A stretch of DNA of 64,000 bases from Siphonodentalium dalli (GCA_032622095.1 CP136066.1:117389319-117453318); one strand, 5' to 3'. Shown: positions 32,828 to 45,135, counted from the stretch's first letter. Numbers and translations: made by a program. Notes: a model not told the origin generated them from the letters alone.

Positions 32828-33425
32828 GTGAACTAAATATAATGTATGACTGATGTCTAAATATAGTATTATTTTGGGCGCTTCCAGTTTGTGTATTCAG
32901 TGTGCCGTGGCTAATTTGTCTTAGTAGGCCCGCTTGGTTTTATTTTTAGCTCCAACGATATTTACAGTGGAACAAGCGTCGATAATTGAACCAGATAATC
33001 GGATCAGTTTACTCTCGCTGTCAACTTGTTGCTAAAACGTTCTGTGTGGCTTTTCCCTTTTTTGTTGGGAAATTCGACTTGGAAGTTTTTGACATCCAAT
33101 GCGTGTATTCCTGAATATACTAGATGACTTGTTAAGCGCTTTTGGGGTCGGTCATAGTGAAATAACTATGTGTTGCTGAATATCAAAGCTAAAAACCTTT
33201 CGCTTTTTGAGCAATTTGCACTGTTCTGTTTTCAGATAGAACGTTTCAGTTTGTGACGAATTCGCTATTTCAGTTTAATGCTAAAAACGATAAAGTACAT
33301 AGAACAGTGAGTTTAGCATGCGTTTGATGACCAGTTTGTTAGGTGTAGTGCATATAGAACAGTTAATCATGTGTTCGCTCAATATATGTATTAGGTATAT
33401 GTTCACAATTAGATCAGTGCATGTA
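32828..33425. other. No recognisable feature
   Basis: AT-rich sequence before a family A MITE; would be intron if the preceding splice sites are real. Confidence 0.4.
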
Positions 33426-33903
33426 TTAAAGGTACGCAATCCGATAAAACTCCTCTCAATTACTATTTCAATGGCTTCGGGGGTCAAAAATATTTGATTC
33501 GAGTCGAGGAAGTCACCCATCAAAGTTCAGATTTGTTAGATATCGATTTTAGAAATCTATTATTTTTCATTATCGGGAATACTATCTGGCCCAGAACTCA
33601 GTCAAAATTGCGTTAAAATTACCACTTGATTTTAGAGTTATCCATCCTTGTCTGTTTGAATAGATTTGGAGTACACATCCAGAGCAGATTACGGCAGTTA
33701 TTAGTACTCATCTCGAGTTAATAACAAATTTCAAAAAATCAATATCTAATAACTCTGAGCTTTGTTTGATGGGTTCCTCGACTCGAATCAAATATTTTTT
33801 ACCCCCAAAGCCAAATAAATAGTAATATAGGACCCTCTGATCGGATTGTTGTTGTTGGAATCTGTTGAGATGGGGACCCTCTTTACGGATTGAGTACCTT
33901 TAA
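33426..33903. mobile_element. TTAA-flanked MITE, family A
   Basis: Nearly identical to 11539-12025 in sequence and orientation (TTAAAGGTACGCAATCCGAT to GATTGAGTACCTTTAA). The high similarity suggests both moved recently from one source. Confidence 0.82.
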
Positions 33904-34018
33904 GTCTTAAGTATCTCGCTGTACCCAAATTTAAATATGCGGTCACCTGTCAACTATTATTACGAAATCACTTGTCGCATGAGGGTGTGGTGTTTGGTGC
34001 GATTATACAGCAATTAAA

Positions 34019-35224
34019 ACAAGAAAACCATAATCAGAAATTGAAACGCCCTCAAGATCATATTATTAGCCATAAATATAAATTATAATATAAAATATAT
34101 TGGTTACATGAATTAACCGTCTCAGAATTCCGTTAAAACAAGTAATCCTTCGAATTATTACACACAACTACAGCTTAGTACTGCATGTTTCTCATTCACC
34201 ACAACAGAAAGCTTCTAAATGCGGATACAAAATCGGAGGTAGTGTGCTCCCGCCACGAGTGCATGGTCCAGCCATTGTTCATACCTAAACATTGAAAGCA
34301 ATTAACGCGGTCATAATTGTATACAAGAAAACCATAGTCAGAAATGGTAACACCACCAAGATCATATCATTAGCCACAAATATAAATTATAATATAAAAT
34401 TATTGGTTACATGAATTCACCGCCTCAGAATTCCGTTACAACAACTAATCCTTCAAATTATAAAAAAAACTACGGCTTATTACTGCAGGTGTCTCATTCA
34501 CCACACCATAAAGCTTCCAAATTCGGATAAAAAATCGGAGGTATTGTGTTCCCGCCAAGAGTGCATGTCCCAGCCATTGTTCATACCTAAACGTCGAAAG
34601 CAATTAACGCGGTCATAATGGTTACATACTGCAACTATAAGACATCTAGCGAATACACACCCCACGAAAACTCGAAATGTGTTGTCCTGCGAGATATCAC
34701 ATCGCTATAGCTCAATTTGACACGGCCAGATTAGCCTTTCTACAATATCCTAAAACAATAAAGCTTCTCAAATCATCGGCATAGTCAATAGAACTTTCAC
34801 GAACTTGGACATTCCAACTACAGCTTTTACCGGACTCGGGGTCGCAGTACAACTTTAACGCGTCCCAAAATAACTGCATTCGGGTTAGCACTAGTACAGC
34901 TTTTAAAGCGACACAATCTATTTACAAGAAAACCATAATCAGAAATGGTAACACCCTAAAGATCATATTATTAGCCATAAATATAAATTATAATATAAAA
35001 TATATTGGTTACATGAATTCACCCCATCATAATTCCGTTAAAACAACTAATCATTAGAATTATTACAAACAACTACGGCTTATTACTGCAGGTTTCTCAT
35101 TCACCACACCAGAAAGCTTCTAAATGCGGATAAAAAATCGGAGGTATTGTGTTCCCGCCAAGAGTGCATGGTCCAGCCATTGTTCATACATAACGATCGA
35201 AAGCAATTAACGCGGTCTTAATTA
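34019..35224 (+). repeat. Three direct copies of a unit of about 300 bp
   Basis: Copies start at 34019, 34323 and 34923 (ACAAGAAAACCATARTCAGA) and end GAAAGCAATTAACGCGGTC. The first two are adjacent with a 304-bp period; the third follows about 300 bp of other sequence. They share CAGCCATTGTTCATAC and AAAATCGGAGGTA. Noncoding. Confidence 0.85.
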
Positions 35225-35700
35225 TTACATACTGCAACTATAATACCATCACAACACAACCATCAGTTGGCTGCAGAACGAAAAATATCTATAAAAGTTT
35301 AAATATAAGACTTACAAATTATCTTTTAAATTTCTTTTATTGGTAATTGGCATAGCTTGTCACAAACCAAACATCAACATTATTGACATAATAATGTAAA
35401 GGACAATAAACGAAATTGAAATTCCCAACTACACCGTTTACCGGTGACCGGCCTCCTGATAGCGCAGTTCGACTTTTAAACTAATAAACTGGTGACCGGC
35501 CTCCTGATCGCGCAGTTCGACTTTTAGTTAAACTAATAAACTGGAAAAACCTACATGTGACCAGGTAATCTTATAATTTGGCCCACAGTATACACCTGGT
35601 GGTGTTAATAAGACTATAAGACATCCAGCGGATACACACCCCACGAAAACCCAATATGAGTTGTCCTGCGAGCAATCCCATCGCTATAGCCCAATTTGAC
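34636..35700 (+). repeat. Pair of direct repeats of about 95 bp
   Basis: Positions 34636-34730 and 35609-35700 share ACTATAAGACATC, GATACACACCCCACGAAAAC, GTTGTCCTGCGAG and ATCGCTATAG. They bracket the third 300-bp unit, so this region may be the remnant of a larger duplicated segment. Confidence 0.75.
35442..35545 (+). repeat. Tandem duplication, 49-bp period
   Basis: Two copies of GGTGACCGGCCTCCTGATMG through GCGCAGTTCGACTTTTA to ACTAATAAACT, starting at 35442 and 35491. Confidence 0.88.
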
Positions 35701-35944
35701 CGGTCCTACTAAACAACGAACACAAACGAACATAAACGAACACACGTCTAAAAAGCGGAATAGAAGGGTGAAATTGGGTTTGTGGGTGCGTGGATGTGGT
35801 ATTATTTCCAACTTAGATGACTTATTTATTTTAGTTATTAGCGTTATTTGAATACAAAGCTACTAAACAACGAACATAACATTGGCCGTATAGCAAGCAC
35901 TATAAGGCTTTAATCAAGGTGTTAACTACTCTACGACTTTAAAG

Positions 35945-36250
35945 ACATATGATGGACTTGTTCGGTACATTAAATTGTTAAGTTAGTATTCAGGCAGTAT
36001 GCCAACTGGAAGAACGTAGCATTCTACTACATCGCCGAAAATCTCAAGCAAATCGACTGTACCACTCCATAGAAAACATCATCTGAACTACTTTACTTCT
36101 CGATTCGGGACGCACCTATCGGCAATAAAGTAACGAAAACAATATCGCCACCGAGAGTCACTGAATTTAATTAATATATAATAATGGCGGTGTGTGTTGT
36201 CAGTTTGGGTCGAAGATTAGAGAATAGTATTGATCAATATGTTTTTAAAA
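35945..36250. repeat. Dispersed repeat, inverted partner of 31413-31772
   Basis: Shares CTTGTTCGG, GTAGCATTCTACTA, ACCACTCCATAGAAAACATC and TCGATTCGGGACGCA with the complement of the other copy. Moderately diverged; no termini resolved. Confidence 0.65.
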
Positions 36251-37470
36251 AAAATGCCCTGTTGCTCATCTGTTCATGGTGTTGTAGTGGCCAATTATTC
36301 TCATTTTAAAATAAAAGTTGCTATATATATCCGACCATCACAGAGCGAGGTTTTAAGATGTTTATGTTAGGCTATGAGTCTCTGTATATACACTTGTCAG
36401 CTTCCAGTATTGGAGGATCCTGAAAAGTCATGTGCTATACTGACTGTTTTTTTTTTTTAGAAGAAACCATATTTGACTGTACACTGTCAGCACTATTTCG
36501 AACAGGCCTTCAACGCATTTCCATCTATCGTTACAAATTGTATCTTTCTTGCGGAAAATATCTTGAATGGGACAGACTCAATTGTGTTATAATACATTAC
36601 CAAGTCTAACATGGCATCCTCTAACGATTCAAGATCCCTCATTTTGCAAGAATATATGCATTAGGGAAACTCTACATCAAAGACCGACCCCAGATATGGG
36701 GTCCTAAATATAGTAACAGAATTTTCCAGATTCCGCGGTGGCTGTGATTTGTTATGAAAAATAGTTCCTGTAATGTTGGTAAATCTCGTTTATTCCACGT
36801 ACCATTGTGGTGTGAACTCACAATTTAGGCTATATGTTACCAAGTATAACATTTGTGAACGTTTTCGTGTTAATAAACTAGCACAATGTTGCATTTTGCA
36901 ACATATTTCTCTTCCCTTGCATTGGAGACTGAAGTCAGCCCAAACAAAAATCCGTCGGCACCGTTCTTTGATCTCCCAGGCGTCTTTGGCTGGTCCCCGG
37001 CCAGTGAAGAACAACATACCAGGCTACTCGTTTTATACTTCGTTAAAATGTTTTTCTTGAATTTACGTAGCGCGTTCGGATATGTCATTCTGGTGTTAAT
37101 AGCATGCATATTGGCGTTTCAATTTTTAAAATCGGACTATAATTACTTATGTTATGTTTGTCTTTATTTAATATTTCTGAGTCTCGTTGCTTACGTAGAC
37201 TTAATAAAACGTGTTCTGATATATTAAAGAATAAACGAAAATGGCTCATTCGAACCTAACTAAAATTATGTATTCTAATTTGACAGAACGGAGTAACTAA
37301 TAGTATGTATTCGTAATTTGATAGTGAGTATGGAGTTTAGAGTGATAATATATGTATATGACAATATATGCATAGCGGTTACACAAAACTCCGATACTGG
37401 CACATCAATAAACTTAATATGCCCATACAGTCGTATACATACAGTACCCATACAGTATCATCATTTTCTT
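36251..37470. other. No recognisable feature
   Basis: Frames of 75 to 113 codons overlap on both strands at 36790-37227, but none contains a known motif. The 113-codon + strand frame has two hydrophobic stretches near its end; this alone does not support a gene. Confidence 0.45.
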
Positions 37471-37476
37471 AATAAA

Positions 37477-37527
37477 CGCTCTTTATTCATATCGTAACAG
37501 GAGTAAACTAGTAATAAGCGACCTTTA
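37477..37527 (+). promoter_or_regulatory. Paired CGCTCTTTA-type boxes, 42-bp spacing
   Basis: CGCTCTTTA at 37477-37485 and the variant CGACCTTTA at 37519-37527 are 42 bp apart start to start. The complement of the flank reads ACGATATGAATAAAGAGCG, resembling the flank of the boxes at 30788 (CCTGATATGG then AATAAAGAGCG). Function unknown. Confidence 0.5.
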
Positions 37528-38189
37528 TTGTTTCCTGTTGGAAAAACAAACGGGAACCGATTTCAGTCTATGATTAGAACTTGAATAATGCCTTCGGTTG
37601 TACATTGATGTCGGTAAATAAAACTATTTGACGCATGTGTCGACCTATCTAGTTTTGTTAGCACCAGAAATCGGACAGACGTGTAATTAAATCGAGCATT
37701 TATGCATGGTTTTAAACTGCCATATCGCTTTTTTGATTTTGATTGTACACGAACTGGTTGTTACAATTTATTATTATTGTCTTTCGATAAATCGAACAAG
37801 AGTTATACTGACCTTATATATTCATTGATCGTTAATATATATTCGTTTGATTGTCTCTTCATATAGCGATGAAAATAGCGAAAATAACATATTTTTTTGA
37901 CAAAACAATAAGCATTGTGTGCATCAAAAATAATTTGTTTAAAAAGCGAAATGTTGTTTATTGGGCAACTATGAATAATTGATATATAAGAACAGCGTAT
38001 TTATCTATTTTCCATGTTCGATATTATTTGTGCATGATGTGTTGTTTTACAGACTTAATTTTGTTTCTATACATATATACGCACTGCGGGTCCCTTGGAT
38101 CCCTTTATGCGGCATATAGGAATTGACCCAACGTCCACACAAATGTCAGTATGGATACCGGTTGCGTGAGGGCATGATGGCAAATGTTC
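37528..38189. other. No recognisable feature
   Basis: AT-rich sequence without frames or repeat partners noticed. Confidence 0.45.
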
Positions 38190-38930
38190 AAAGTGTTGGT
38201 ACAATATTTTATTTTGATCAAAATTTCAACATGTAAAAAATATACGGAAAAAGTCAGAGTGTGACAGTATAATACATGGAATCATGCAATCTACGCAAGC
38301 GTTTCGGTACTTTTATTAATATATAATTGGCATTCTTGGATCTATAGACAAAATAATATATAGGAATTATAATGTATTTAATTAATTATACGCCAGGCGC
38401 ATGCCAACGTCGCGTACAGGTGCAGGTACAGCGTTGAAAGAAAAAAGTCACCCCCCCCCCCCATTTTAACCCAGAATGCACAGAACAGTATATGTTTCTC
38501 AGGCCAAAGGATGAACAAGTTCCTAACTGTCACAATTTTAGCCTGTACAGGCTTGAATTACCACATTTTGGACTATAATCCATGATTGGGGAGGGGCTAG
38601 TTCTCGAAAGTTTCGAATAACTAAGGGATTTAGTTGAATGTATCGGTTGGGATTATCTGGGCAAAAATGTACAACATAATGTTTTACTTAAATTGATAAA
38701 CATTGACAGCGCCGACAATAACAACTACAAAATGTGTATGTTGGGGCGGGAAGGCTGGGTGATGACACAAAAAATGCACAGAGTTCGTATGCAACACTTA
38801 TTTTCTCAAAAATTTCAACATGTCAAAAATATACGGAGCATGACTTTTATTAACAATACTTTTATGAATATGAAATTCGCTTTCTTGAATCTATTGAATA
38901 CTATAGGAAAGCGTAGGTAATTAATTATAA
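38190..38930 (+). repeat. Degenerate direct duplication of about 170 bp
   Basis: About 38210-38395 and 38790-38935 share AATTTCAACATGT, AAAAATATACGGA, CTTTTATTAA, a TTCTTGGATCTAT-type segment and AATTAATTAT. A C run of about 13 lies at 38448-38462. Confidence 0.55.
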
Positions 38931-39176
38931 GTATAACGACGCATCGAAATATTTAAAATTGACACAAGATGATCGATGTAATCGACAAAAAGGTACTGTT
39001 CCCGGAAAATAATTCCCTGACTAATTAACATACTGTATAATTCCCCGCCATCTTGCCACCAATCGACTAGAATAATGTTTTCAAAATATGTAAATGACAT
39101 ACATATAGTTCTGTCGTAGGGCATATTACAATGACGCAAGTCACTAATTCGACTGTATACAGGTGCCGATGTCATT

Positions 39177-39294
39177 GACAGTACACTACCGATACACCGA
39201 CGAGATTAATCAGCAATCTAGTGTACTAGTATAGTTATACCAGTACACCAGACTGTGTTGAGTAATCTGGCGTGTGTATCGGTAGTGTACTGTC
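39177..39294. repeat. Inverted repeat
   Basis: GACAGTACACTACCGATACAC (39177-39197) is the exact complement of GTGTATCGGTAGTGTACTGTC at 39274-39294, and pairing continues with gaps to AGATTA. A short hairpin-forming element of about 118 bp. Confidence 0.85.
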
Positions 39295-40255
39295 GACAGT
39301 GTACTTGGAATATACTAGTTAATAGATAACTGACAACCAACGAAGGCCATATAATTACGCGGATGTGTTGCTTTCGACATATTAGTCGTTCTCTGTATAT
39401 TAGCGCTGCATAGATCTCAATAATGGCATCCATTTTGTTTTTATTTTCGTAAATGACATAAATAGCATTACTGAAAAACACATTTAATTGAGTTCAACGA
39501 TTGTATCTCACCCACCATTAATTTATATGAACATATACCCAACGCATCTCTGGGGAAACATGTTCCATCAGAAATCTTGTCCCCAGATCGGTCACTATAT
39601 ATACCCAATGCCGGCCCCTCTCCGTTAACATACAACACATAAAAGCAGCGGTCCTTTTTTTAATTCTCAGCTTAGCTTCGTATTATTAAGTAGATGGTTG
39701 AGAAAAAGCCTAATCGGTATATTACGAACTTGAAAGTAGTACATGTAGTATAGTTAGGTTTTTCTAGTCCCAGTAAAATATGTATATATTTAAACGGAAA
39801 TGGCTCGTTCAAGCTTCCGTTTTTTCTAAGTAAATTGGAAGGATTTATAAGATATAGGTTCACAAATACGCGAATATTGATATATACTTGAACAATACTT
39901 GTCTTGCATGGTCACAGCCATTGTCCAACTGTTTCAATTTTTGCACCTAATTTAAATAAATTGAACGCTCTTTATTGAAACCATATCAGGAACAGATTAA
40001 CACGGAATCCCGTGGATTGCCGTGCACATGGGTGTTGTTTGCTTGGAACACAAACAGCGTGTTCATGGTTGTATATTTTATTACTTTAATTCGTCTTCAT
40101 GTGACATAATGCCCTTAGAAATGTAGTTCAACTATTTATCGACATATATCAATACCGGGAAAAATTCAAAAGCGAATATTATTGGGTGTATCGTGATACT
40201 CGTGTTTAATGATTTTTGTCCCCGAAAATCGAGCCGGAAGATCGATAAATTTCAA
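39295..40255. other. No gene; one isolated CGCTCTTTA box
   Basis: AT-rich. A CGCTCTTTA box lies at 39966-39974. Its flank, read on the minus strand, is CCTGATATGG followed by TTTCAATAAAGAGCG, the same flank type as at 30788. Confidence 0.5.
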
Positions 40256-40900
40256 GTTCTGGTATCAGTAACCTCAAGTTATAATTTCAATACTAACCAC
40301 GTGGTAATACTCATATCATGTGATATATTTTGGAAATATCAATCTAAACGAAAATGAACCATCGCGGTTATACAGTATAGTATAACTAGCATTTTTGTTT
40401 GGTGCCAATTACTGCCAAATCTATATTTGAATGTATACACCTTAATTTATCTTGTATATATGTGTACGCACATGCACCGACTCTTTCTCACGTCTGTTAA
40501 GTATCGTGTATACATGTTTTGCTTGTTCCACATACAATGTGACTTGGTATTCATTTATTCAAACATTCGGCGCCCTTGTTCAATTTATTTATTGGAATAG
40601 CGAGCCCGAAAATAGATCATTTTTAAGTACTGACGCTAAAATTATATACGCACTTCTCATATATACACAATCATGCTGGCAACTCGGGTATCTAGAATTC
40701 TGGACCTCAGTAAGTAATTTCTAGCTATAATGTCAATAGTAACCGTGCCGTGGTAATAATCATATCATACGACACATACGTGTATTTAGGAAATACCAGT
40801 ATAAACGAAACTAAAACAATCGGCGCCCTTGTTCAATTCATAAAGGAGTCCGAAAATCAATCATTTCGCGACATCGATTTTAAGTCAATGTATAGTTTTA
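40256..40900 (+). repeat. Degenerate direct duplication of several hundred bp
   Basis: ACCTCAAGTTATAATTTC to ACGAAAATGAACC (about 40270-40360) recurs at about 40705-40815, and CGGCGCCCTTGTTCAATT (about 40568) recurs at about 40821, each followed by CCGAAAAT and ATCATTT. The spacing between the modules differs between copies because of indels. Confidence 0.65.
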
Positions 40901-41920
40901 TATCATACCCCACATCAGCAACAAAATGAAGCCAATAAAACGATAAAAACAATTATGACGCAGCAAAACAGAGTTAACAAACGAATTATATTTTTTAGAC
41001 AATCAGCAAAGTAATTTAATTAGTTTCCAAAACGACAATTTAACACTTTAGTTCATTCAATGCAAACGGAACCCAAAACCATGCATTTTCTATAAACAAT
41101 GCGCAAATGATCGTGCGCATGAACATGTTTTTATCGATAATTGAATTAATTCAGTTCTTTCTAATTTCGGGTGTAGATTATATTTTTATTTATACAGGTA
41201 CATGGGTAATTTCCGTATTTATCAACGGATTCGAGCCATTGAAGTCTGAAACCACAACCGCGGATTCCAATTATACACTTGGTACATTTCGTTCTTGTCA
41301 AAAGCTGAAGTTTAATGAAATAAAAAAAATGCGATAACAGTATCAGCTTATGTTTCGATGTGTCACATGATTACGTAACTGACCAACATGCCACACGGCA
41401 GACCGCGGCGATACAACCTTTGATATACCGCCGACAGACTGGGCTGATATCTTTATTTAACTGAAGCCTGGTAAAGCTATTTTTAACATGGCGTAAGGTA
41501 ATTAGCCTGTCACACGGACTTCTTTTTTAATGGGGCGAGAACGTAATGTGCATCTCTTAAATATAATGATAAGTATACTTATGTTTTCTTCTATGTATCT
41601 GTTTTGCAAACTCACTGTATGAATGTCCTGATTCCCGTCCCCATACAAATGACAGTTGAGAAGATGTAATTGTTGAAGTGACTTAATTAGGTCAACATAT
41701 GTCGAGGCTGTGAAATGTGAAAGTCAAAACTCCTTATAGAACGAATTTTATCACATGATTAGCACTATATTTTCCGATGTAATATTCGAGCGTAATAGAC
41801 ACGTGTAATATCGTCGCGTGCATTGACGTCACGCTGCTCTTTGGGACAATGATTGCTGGCTGCAGTTAATTGTTGTTTTCGATAACATTTTAGCGATTAT
41901 ATGATCATGTGATAAAAAGT
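40901..41920. other. No recognisable feature
   Basis: A 76-codon frame at 41107-41337 is hydrophobic at its start but has no recognisable family. No repeats noticed. Confidence 0.4.
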
Positions 41921-42026
41921 ATCTCAAACTCGTTCTATTTTATACGTAATTTATCAACCTCGGCTCAAATCGAATTTAGTGAACTCGGTTGATAAATTCC
42001 GTATAAAATAGTAACTCGTTTGAGAT
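41921..42026. repeat. Hairpin with arms of about 40 bp
   Basis: ATCTCAAACTCGTTCTATTT (from 41921) through TATCAACC pairs with GGTTGATAAATTCCGTATAA to GTTTGAGAT (ends 42026), loop about 27 bp. It has the form of a short MITE; no duplication was identified. Confidence 0.85.
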
Positions 42027-42423
42027 CCTCTATATATGGAGATGACCTTATACAACTTTTGTTGATATTGGCGACTAAAACATTCTCATCAATGTTACAT
42101 GTAGAGCGTCCCTTAATTCTTGGTGGAAATTAGTGCCAATCATATTTTTTATCAGTTTTGTTGCCCATCCCTTGCCCCTTTTCCCATATCTAAACCACAA
42201 CCATTAGATTCCTGATATCACGGAGATGATTAAGTATATGTGTGGTGGTAATCGGCAACTAAACATATACTTATCAAATGTAGTGCCTCCCACTCACTCG
42301 CCCATTTAAATCACATGAATAAATTCTGAGTATCATTGGGAAGAATAGGTATCAATTTGGTGGAAATGGGCATTGGTGCCATCTGTGCACTCTTGACCCA
42401 AAGAACACCATACCATGGAGATT
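42027..42423. other. No recognisable feature
   Basis: Unassigned sequence leading into the composite repeat region. Confidence 0.4.
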
Positions 42424-43329
42424 ATATTGTACTAGCACATTAGCCCGCCACTGGCGGGATTGGTCCCATGGCTTCTGCCTCGTGCCCAAACAGATACATT
42501 GCAGGGGGTAAGATGGATAACTCTAAAATAAAGTGGTTATTATTGTTAATAACTAAGTGGTTATTATTGTTAATAACTAACCACTTTATTTTAGAGTTAT
42601 CCATTTTATACCCGCAATGTTAATAACTAACCACTTGATTTTAGAGTTATCCATCTTATACCCGCAATACGAACACCCTTAATCATTAAGTTCCAACGAC
42701 GGTGGCAGGGCGAAGGGTGAATAGAAGGAGTGCTCGGAGGTTCCCAGAAGCGGTGCGATGACACTTCTCGTGGCTTTTTTCCCTTAGGTAGCAAGTTTGG
42801 GCTCAATCGGTCGAGCCGTTTTCGAGTCTATAAAGGATATACACACACATATATATACGGAAGTCTCAAAATATATAGTAGACTAGCAGGTGACCCGACT
42901 TCGTCCGGGCTTTGACCTTGAATTGACAATTTTGAAGGTCAGGTCGGAGTCACCATTTGACCCGTCCAAAACACTCCCCGGACAAAAAAATACCCGTAGG
43001 TATCAAATTTCGTCGAAATCCGTCCAGCAGTTTTCCCGGCCATAGTTAACAGACAAACAAACAGACAGAAGTCCCAAAATATATATATAAGATAATTTGT
43101 GGGTACCCGTTTCAAGGTGAAGGTCACCTCGGGCGGAAAAACTGACCCGATGAAAATCTCCCCCATTCCCAGGAACCCCTAAGTACGAACACAGACAGCA
43201 CACAGCACGCTCATGTCTGCATGTACACAGCTACAACACGCCCATGTCTGGACAAATATACGCTCTTTATCAACGACACTGTGGATACGAACGCTCTTTA
43301 ACTATCACGCGATTAACCCATGAATTCCC
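42424..43329 (+). repeat. Composite repeat units (first copies), interrupted by the foldback at 43330
   Basis: Contains landmarks of the array described at 49808: TTAGCCCGCCACTGGCGG (42442), GCCGTTTTCGAGTCTATAAA (42816), a variant ACTAGCAGGTGACCCGACTT (42891), GTGGGTACCCGTTTCAAGG (43099) and a CGCTCTTTA pair (43261 and 43292, 31 bp apart). A hairpin at about 42518-42660 is built from family A MITE interior (TTTTAGAGTTATCCAT). The unit resumes at 44587 after the inserted foldback. Confidence 0.75.
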
Positions 43330-43342
43330 GGTTACGTAGCGT

Positions 43343-43593
43343 TTTCCGAAGACCCATAACTCCGAAGGTCCGATTCTCCGAAGGTCAGATTCTCCGACGC
43401 CCCGATTCTCCGAAAGCCCATAACTCCGAAGTCCCGATTCTCCGAAATCCCATAACTCCGAAGACCCATAACTCCGAAAGCCCATAACTCCGAAGGCCTA
43501 TAACTCCGAACGCCCATAACTCTGAAGGTCTATAACTCCGAAGGGCCGATTCTCCGAAGGTCCGATTCTCCGAAGGTCCGATTCTCCGAAGAT
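43343..43593 (+). repeat. 16-bp minisatellite, left arm
   Basis: About 15 units of two types, A (CCCATAACTCCGAAGR) and B (TCCGATTCTCCGAAGG). Order read left to right: A B B B A B A A A A A A B B B. The repeated peptide seen in translation is a by-product of the period, not a gene. Confidence 0.9.
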
Positions 43594-44285
43594 CATGTTT
43601 TATCGCTTATTAAATAGTGTACAGTCCAGTGGCGGGGTCAATGGGGCCCTAGGGAAGACCGCCCCCAAAAAACATGTCAAATGTCATGTAAACGTCAGGA
43701 AATCCCTCCTAGGAATTCAAATATTCACAGTGTTCCTGCCCAGGGGAGCACCCGGACCAACGATTGGGGGCGACCCCTCCCATGTATGCGCTCCCCAAAT
43801 CAGGCCTTCGTGATATGCTTTCGGCATATCATATGGATGACATATCCCCCACATATGCTAATTAATGTGCACCCCTAAATGGGAACCCTGGCCCCGCCAC
43901 TGGTGTGCACCGGGTATATTGTAACGAAACGCTGCAAGAATGTCAGAGTAGCCTAACATGCACAGGGGCGACAAGTTCTTCCCCGTTCACCCCTGTACAT
44001 TTTACTCTGGCATCTCATGGGCCAACGTAACGTTATAGTATCTGGTGTATAGTCAGTGGCGGGACAGGATCCCCATTTAGGTGGGGGCAGTAGGAAAAGT
44101 TTGAATATTTTGATGCCCCATGAACGATTTCCGGGCGTTTACATGACATTGGACATGTTTTGGTAGGGGCCCATATTGTCTGAAATAGCAAGTAGAGGTT
44201 TAATGGGGGCAGTGGGAATTTTGGGACCCCTTGGCTTCGCCACTGGACTGTATACTATTTAGTAAACGATAATACCCCAATAAAA

Positions 44286-44572
44286 CAAAATCTTCGGAGA
44301 ATCGAACCTTCGGAGAATCGGACCTTCGGAGTTATGGGCCGTCGGAGAATCGGGCCTTCGGAGTTATAGGTCTTCGGAGTTATAGGTCTTCGGAGAATCG
44401 GCCCTTCGGAGTTATGGGCTTTCGGAGAATCGGATCTTCGGAGTTATGGGCCGTCGGAGAATCGGGTCTTCGGAGTTGTGGGCCGTCGGAGAATCGGGTC
44501 TTCGGAGTTGTGGGCTGTCGGAGAATCGGGTCTTCGGAGTTGTGGGCCTTCGTAGTAATAGGTCTTCGGAAA
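44286..44572 (-). repeat. 16-bp minisatellite, right arm
   Basis: Same units in complement (CTTCGGAGAATCGGGC and CTTCGGAGTTATGGGC), about 17 copies. Read in the same sense as the left arm, order is roughly A A B A B A B A B A B A A B A B B, so the two arms have diverged in unit order and number. Confidence 0.88.
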
Positions 44573-44594
44573 ACCGGTCTGACACCGAATTCCC

Positions 44595-45130
44595 ATTGCG
44601 GTGGCGGGGGATTGGAGAATGAGTGTTCTGACGTTCTCAGAAGCGGTGCGATGACACTCCATCTGGATTTTATCCTTAGATAGGAAGTTTGGGCTCAATC
44701 AGTCCGGCAGTTTTCCCGGCCATAGCTAACAAACAAACAAACAGAAGTCCCAAAATATATATTAGATACAGGTAAGTAGACACTCTTTGTCGAAGACTTT
44801 CGGTCACATGGCCTTCCTCAGCGATGATTTAATATAAATTTCTACATGTCGGCATTCATACAAATATTTATATAATGAAAGTATTGTTGGCGGTAGTTCA
44901 GATTTACGTCGACGTCACCCAAGATACGTTCCCAGGTACGTTCACACGAGAATTCGCAACATTCGCGGGAAGGTTGTTCTGGGACGCCTAATCCACCGAT
45001 CCTCTCGCACAAGTCTTAGCTGTTTTGTACCGTTTGGATTTATGCACAGTATGCCCACAGACACATCATCACAACCACATGTGGTTCATTCTTCCGAAAA
45101 TGGTAATTAATTGGCTTTTCTCTGCGGAGC
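44595..45130 (+). repeat. Remainder of the interrupted composite unit, then unassigned sequence
   Basis: ATTGCGGTGG, CTTAGATAGGAAGTTTGGGC and CAGTTTTCCCGGCCATAGCT continue the unit to about 44770. From 44771 to 45130 no feature is recognised. Confidence 0.65.
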
Positions 45131-45135
45131 TACCT

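Larger units (their letters stand above)
43330..44586. mobile_element. Foldback element with 16-bp minisatellite inverted ends, 1257 bp
   Basis: Flanked by an exact 8-bp duplication GAATTCCC (43322-43329 and 44587-44594); removal restores a unit like 53985-54001. Each end starts GGT and GTTTTCCGAAGACC (right end read in complement). Then come 16-bp minisatellite arrays in opposite orientation, then inverted unique blocks (AAATAGTGTACAGTCCAGTGG against CCACTGGACTGTATACTATTT; ATGTCATGTAAACG against CGTTTACATGACAT). The centre has no transposase. The structure resembles Drosophila FB foldbacks, whose long inverted ends are tandem repeats; superfamily is open, though 8-bp duplications fit hAT. 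Confidence 0.82.

Noticed and set aside
36790-37227. Overlapping frames on both strands (75-113 codons)
   Set aside because: Several frames are open at once, without motifs, splice context or repeat evidence of protein conservation.
43270-43517. Minus-strand frames with repeated serine-glutamate-leucine-tryptophan type peptides
   Set aside because: The peptides come from translating a 16-bp minisatellite; the period is not a multiple of three and both strands stay open by composition.
43343-44572. CRISPR-like array
   Set aside because: There are no spacers; units are contiguous 16-bp repeats, and the genome is eukaryotic.
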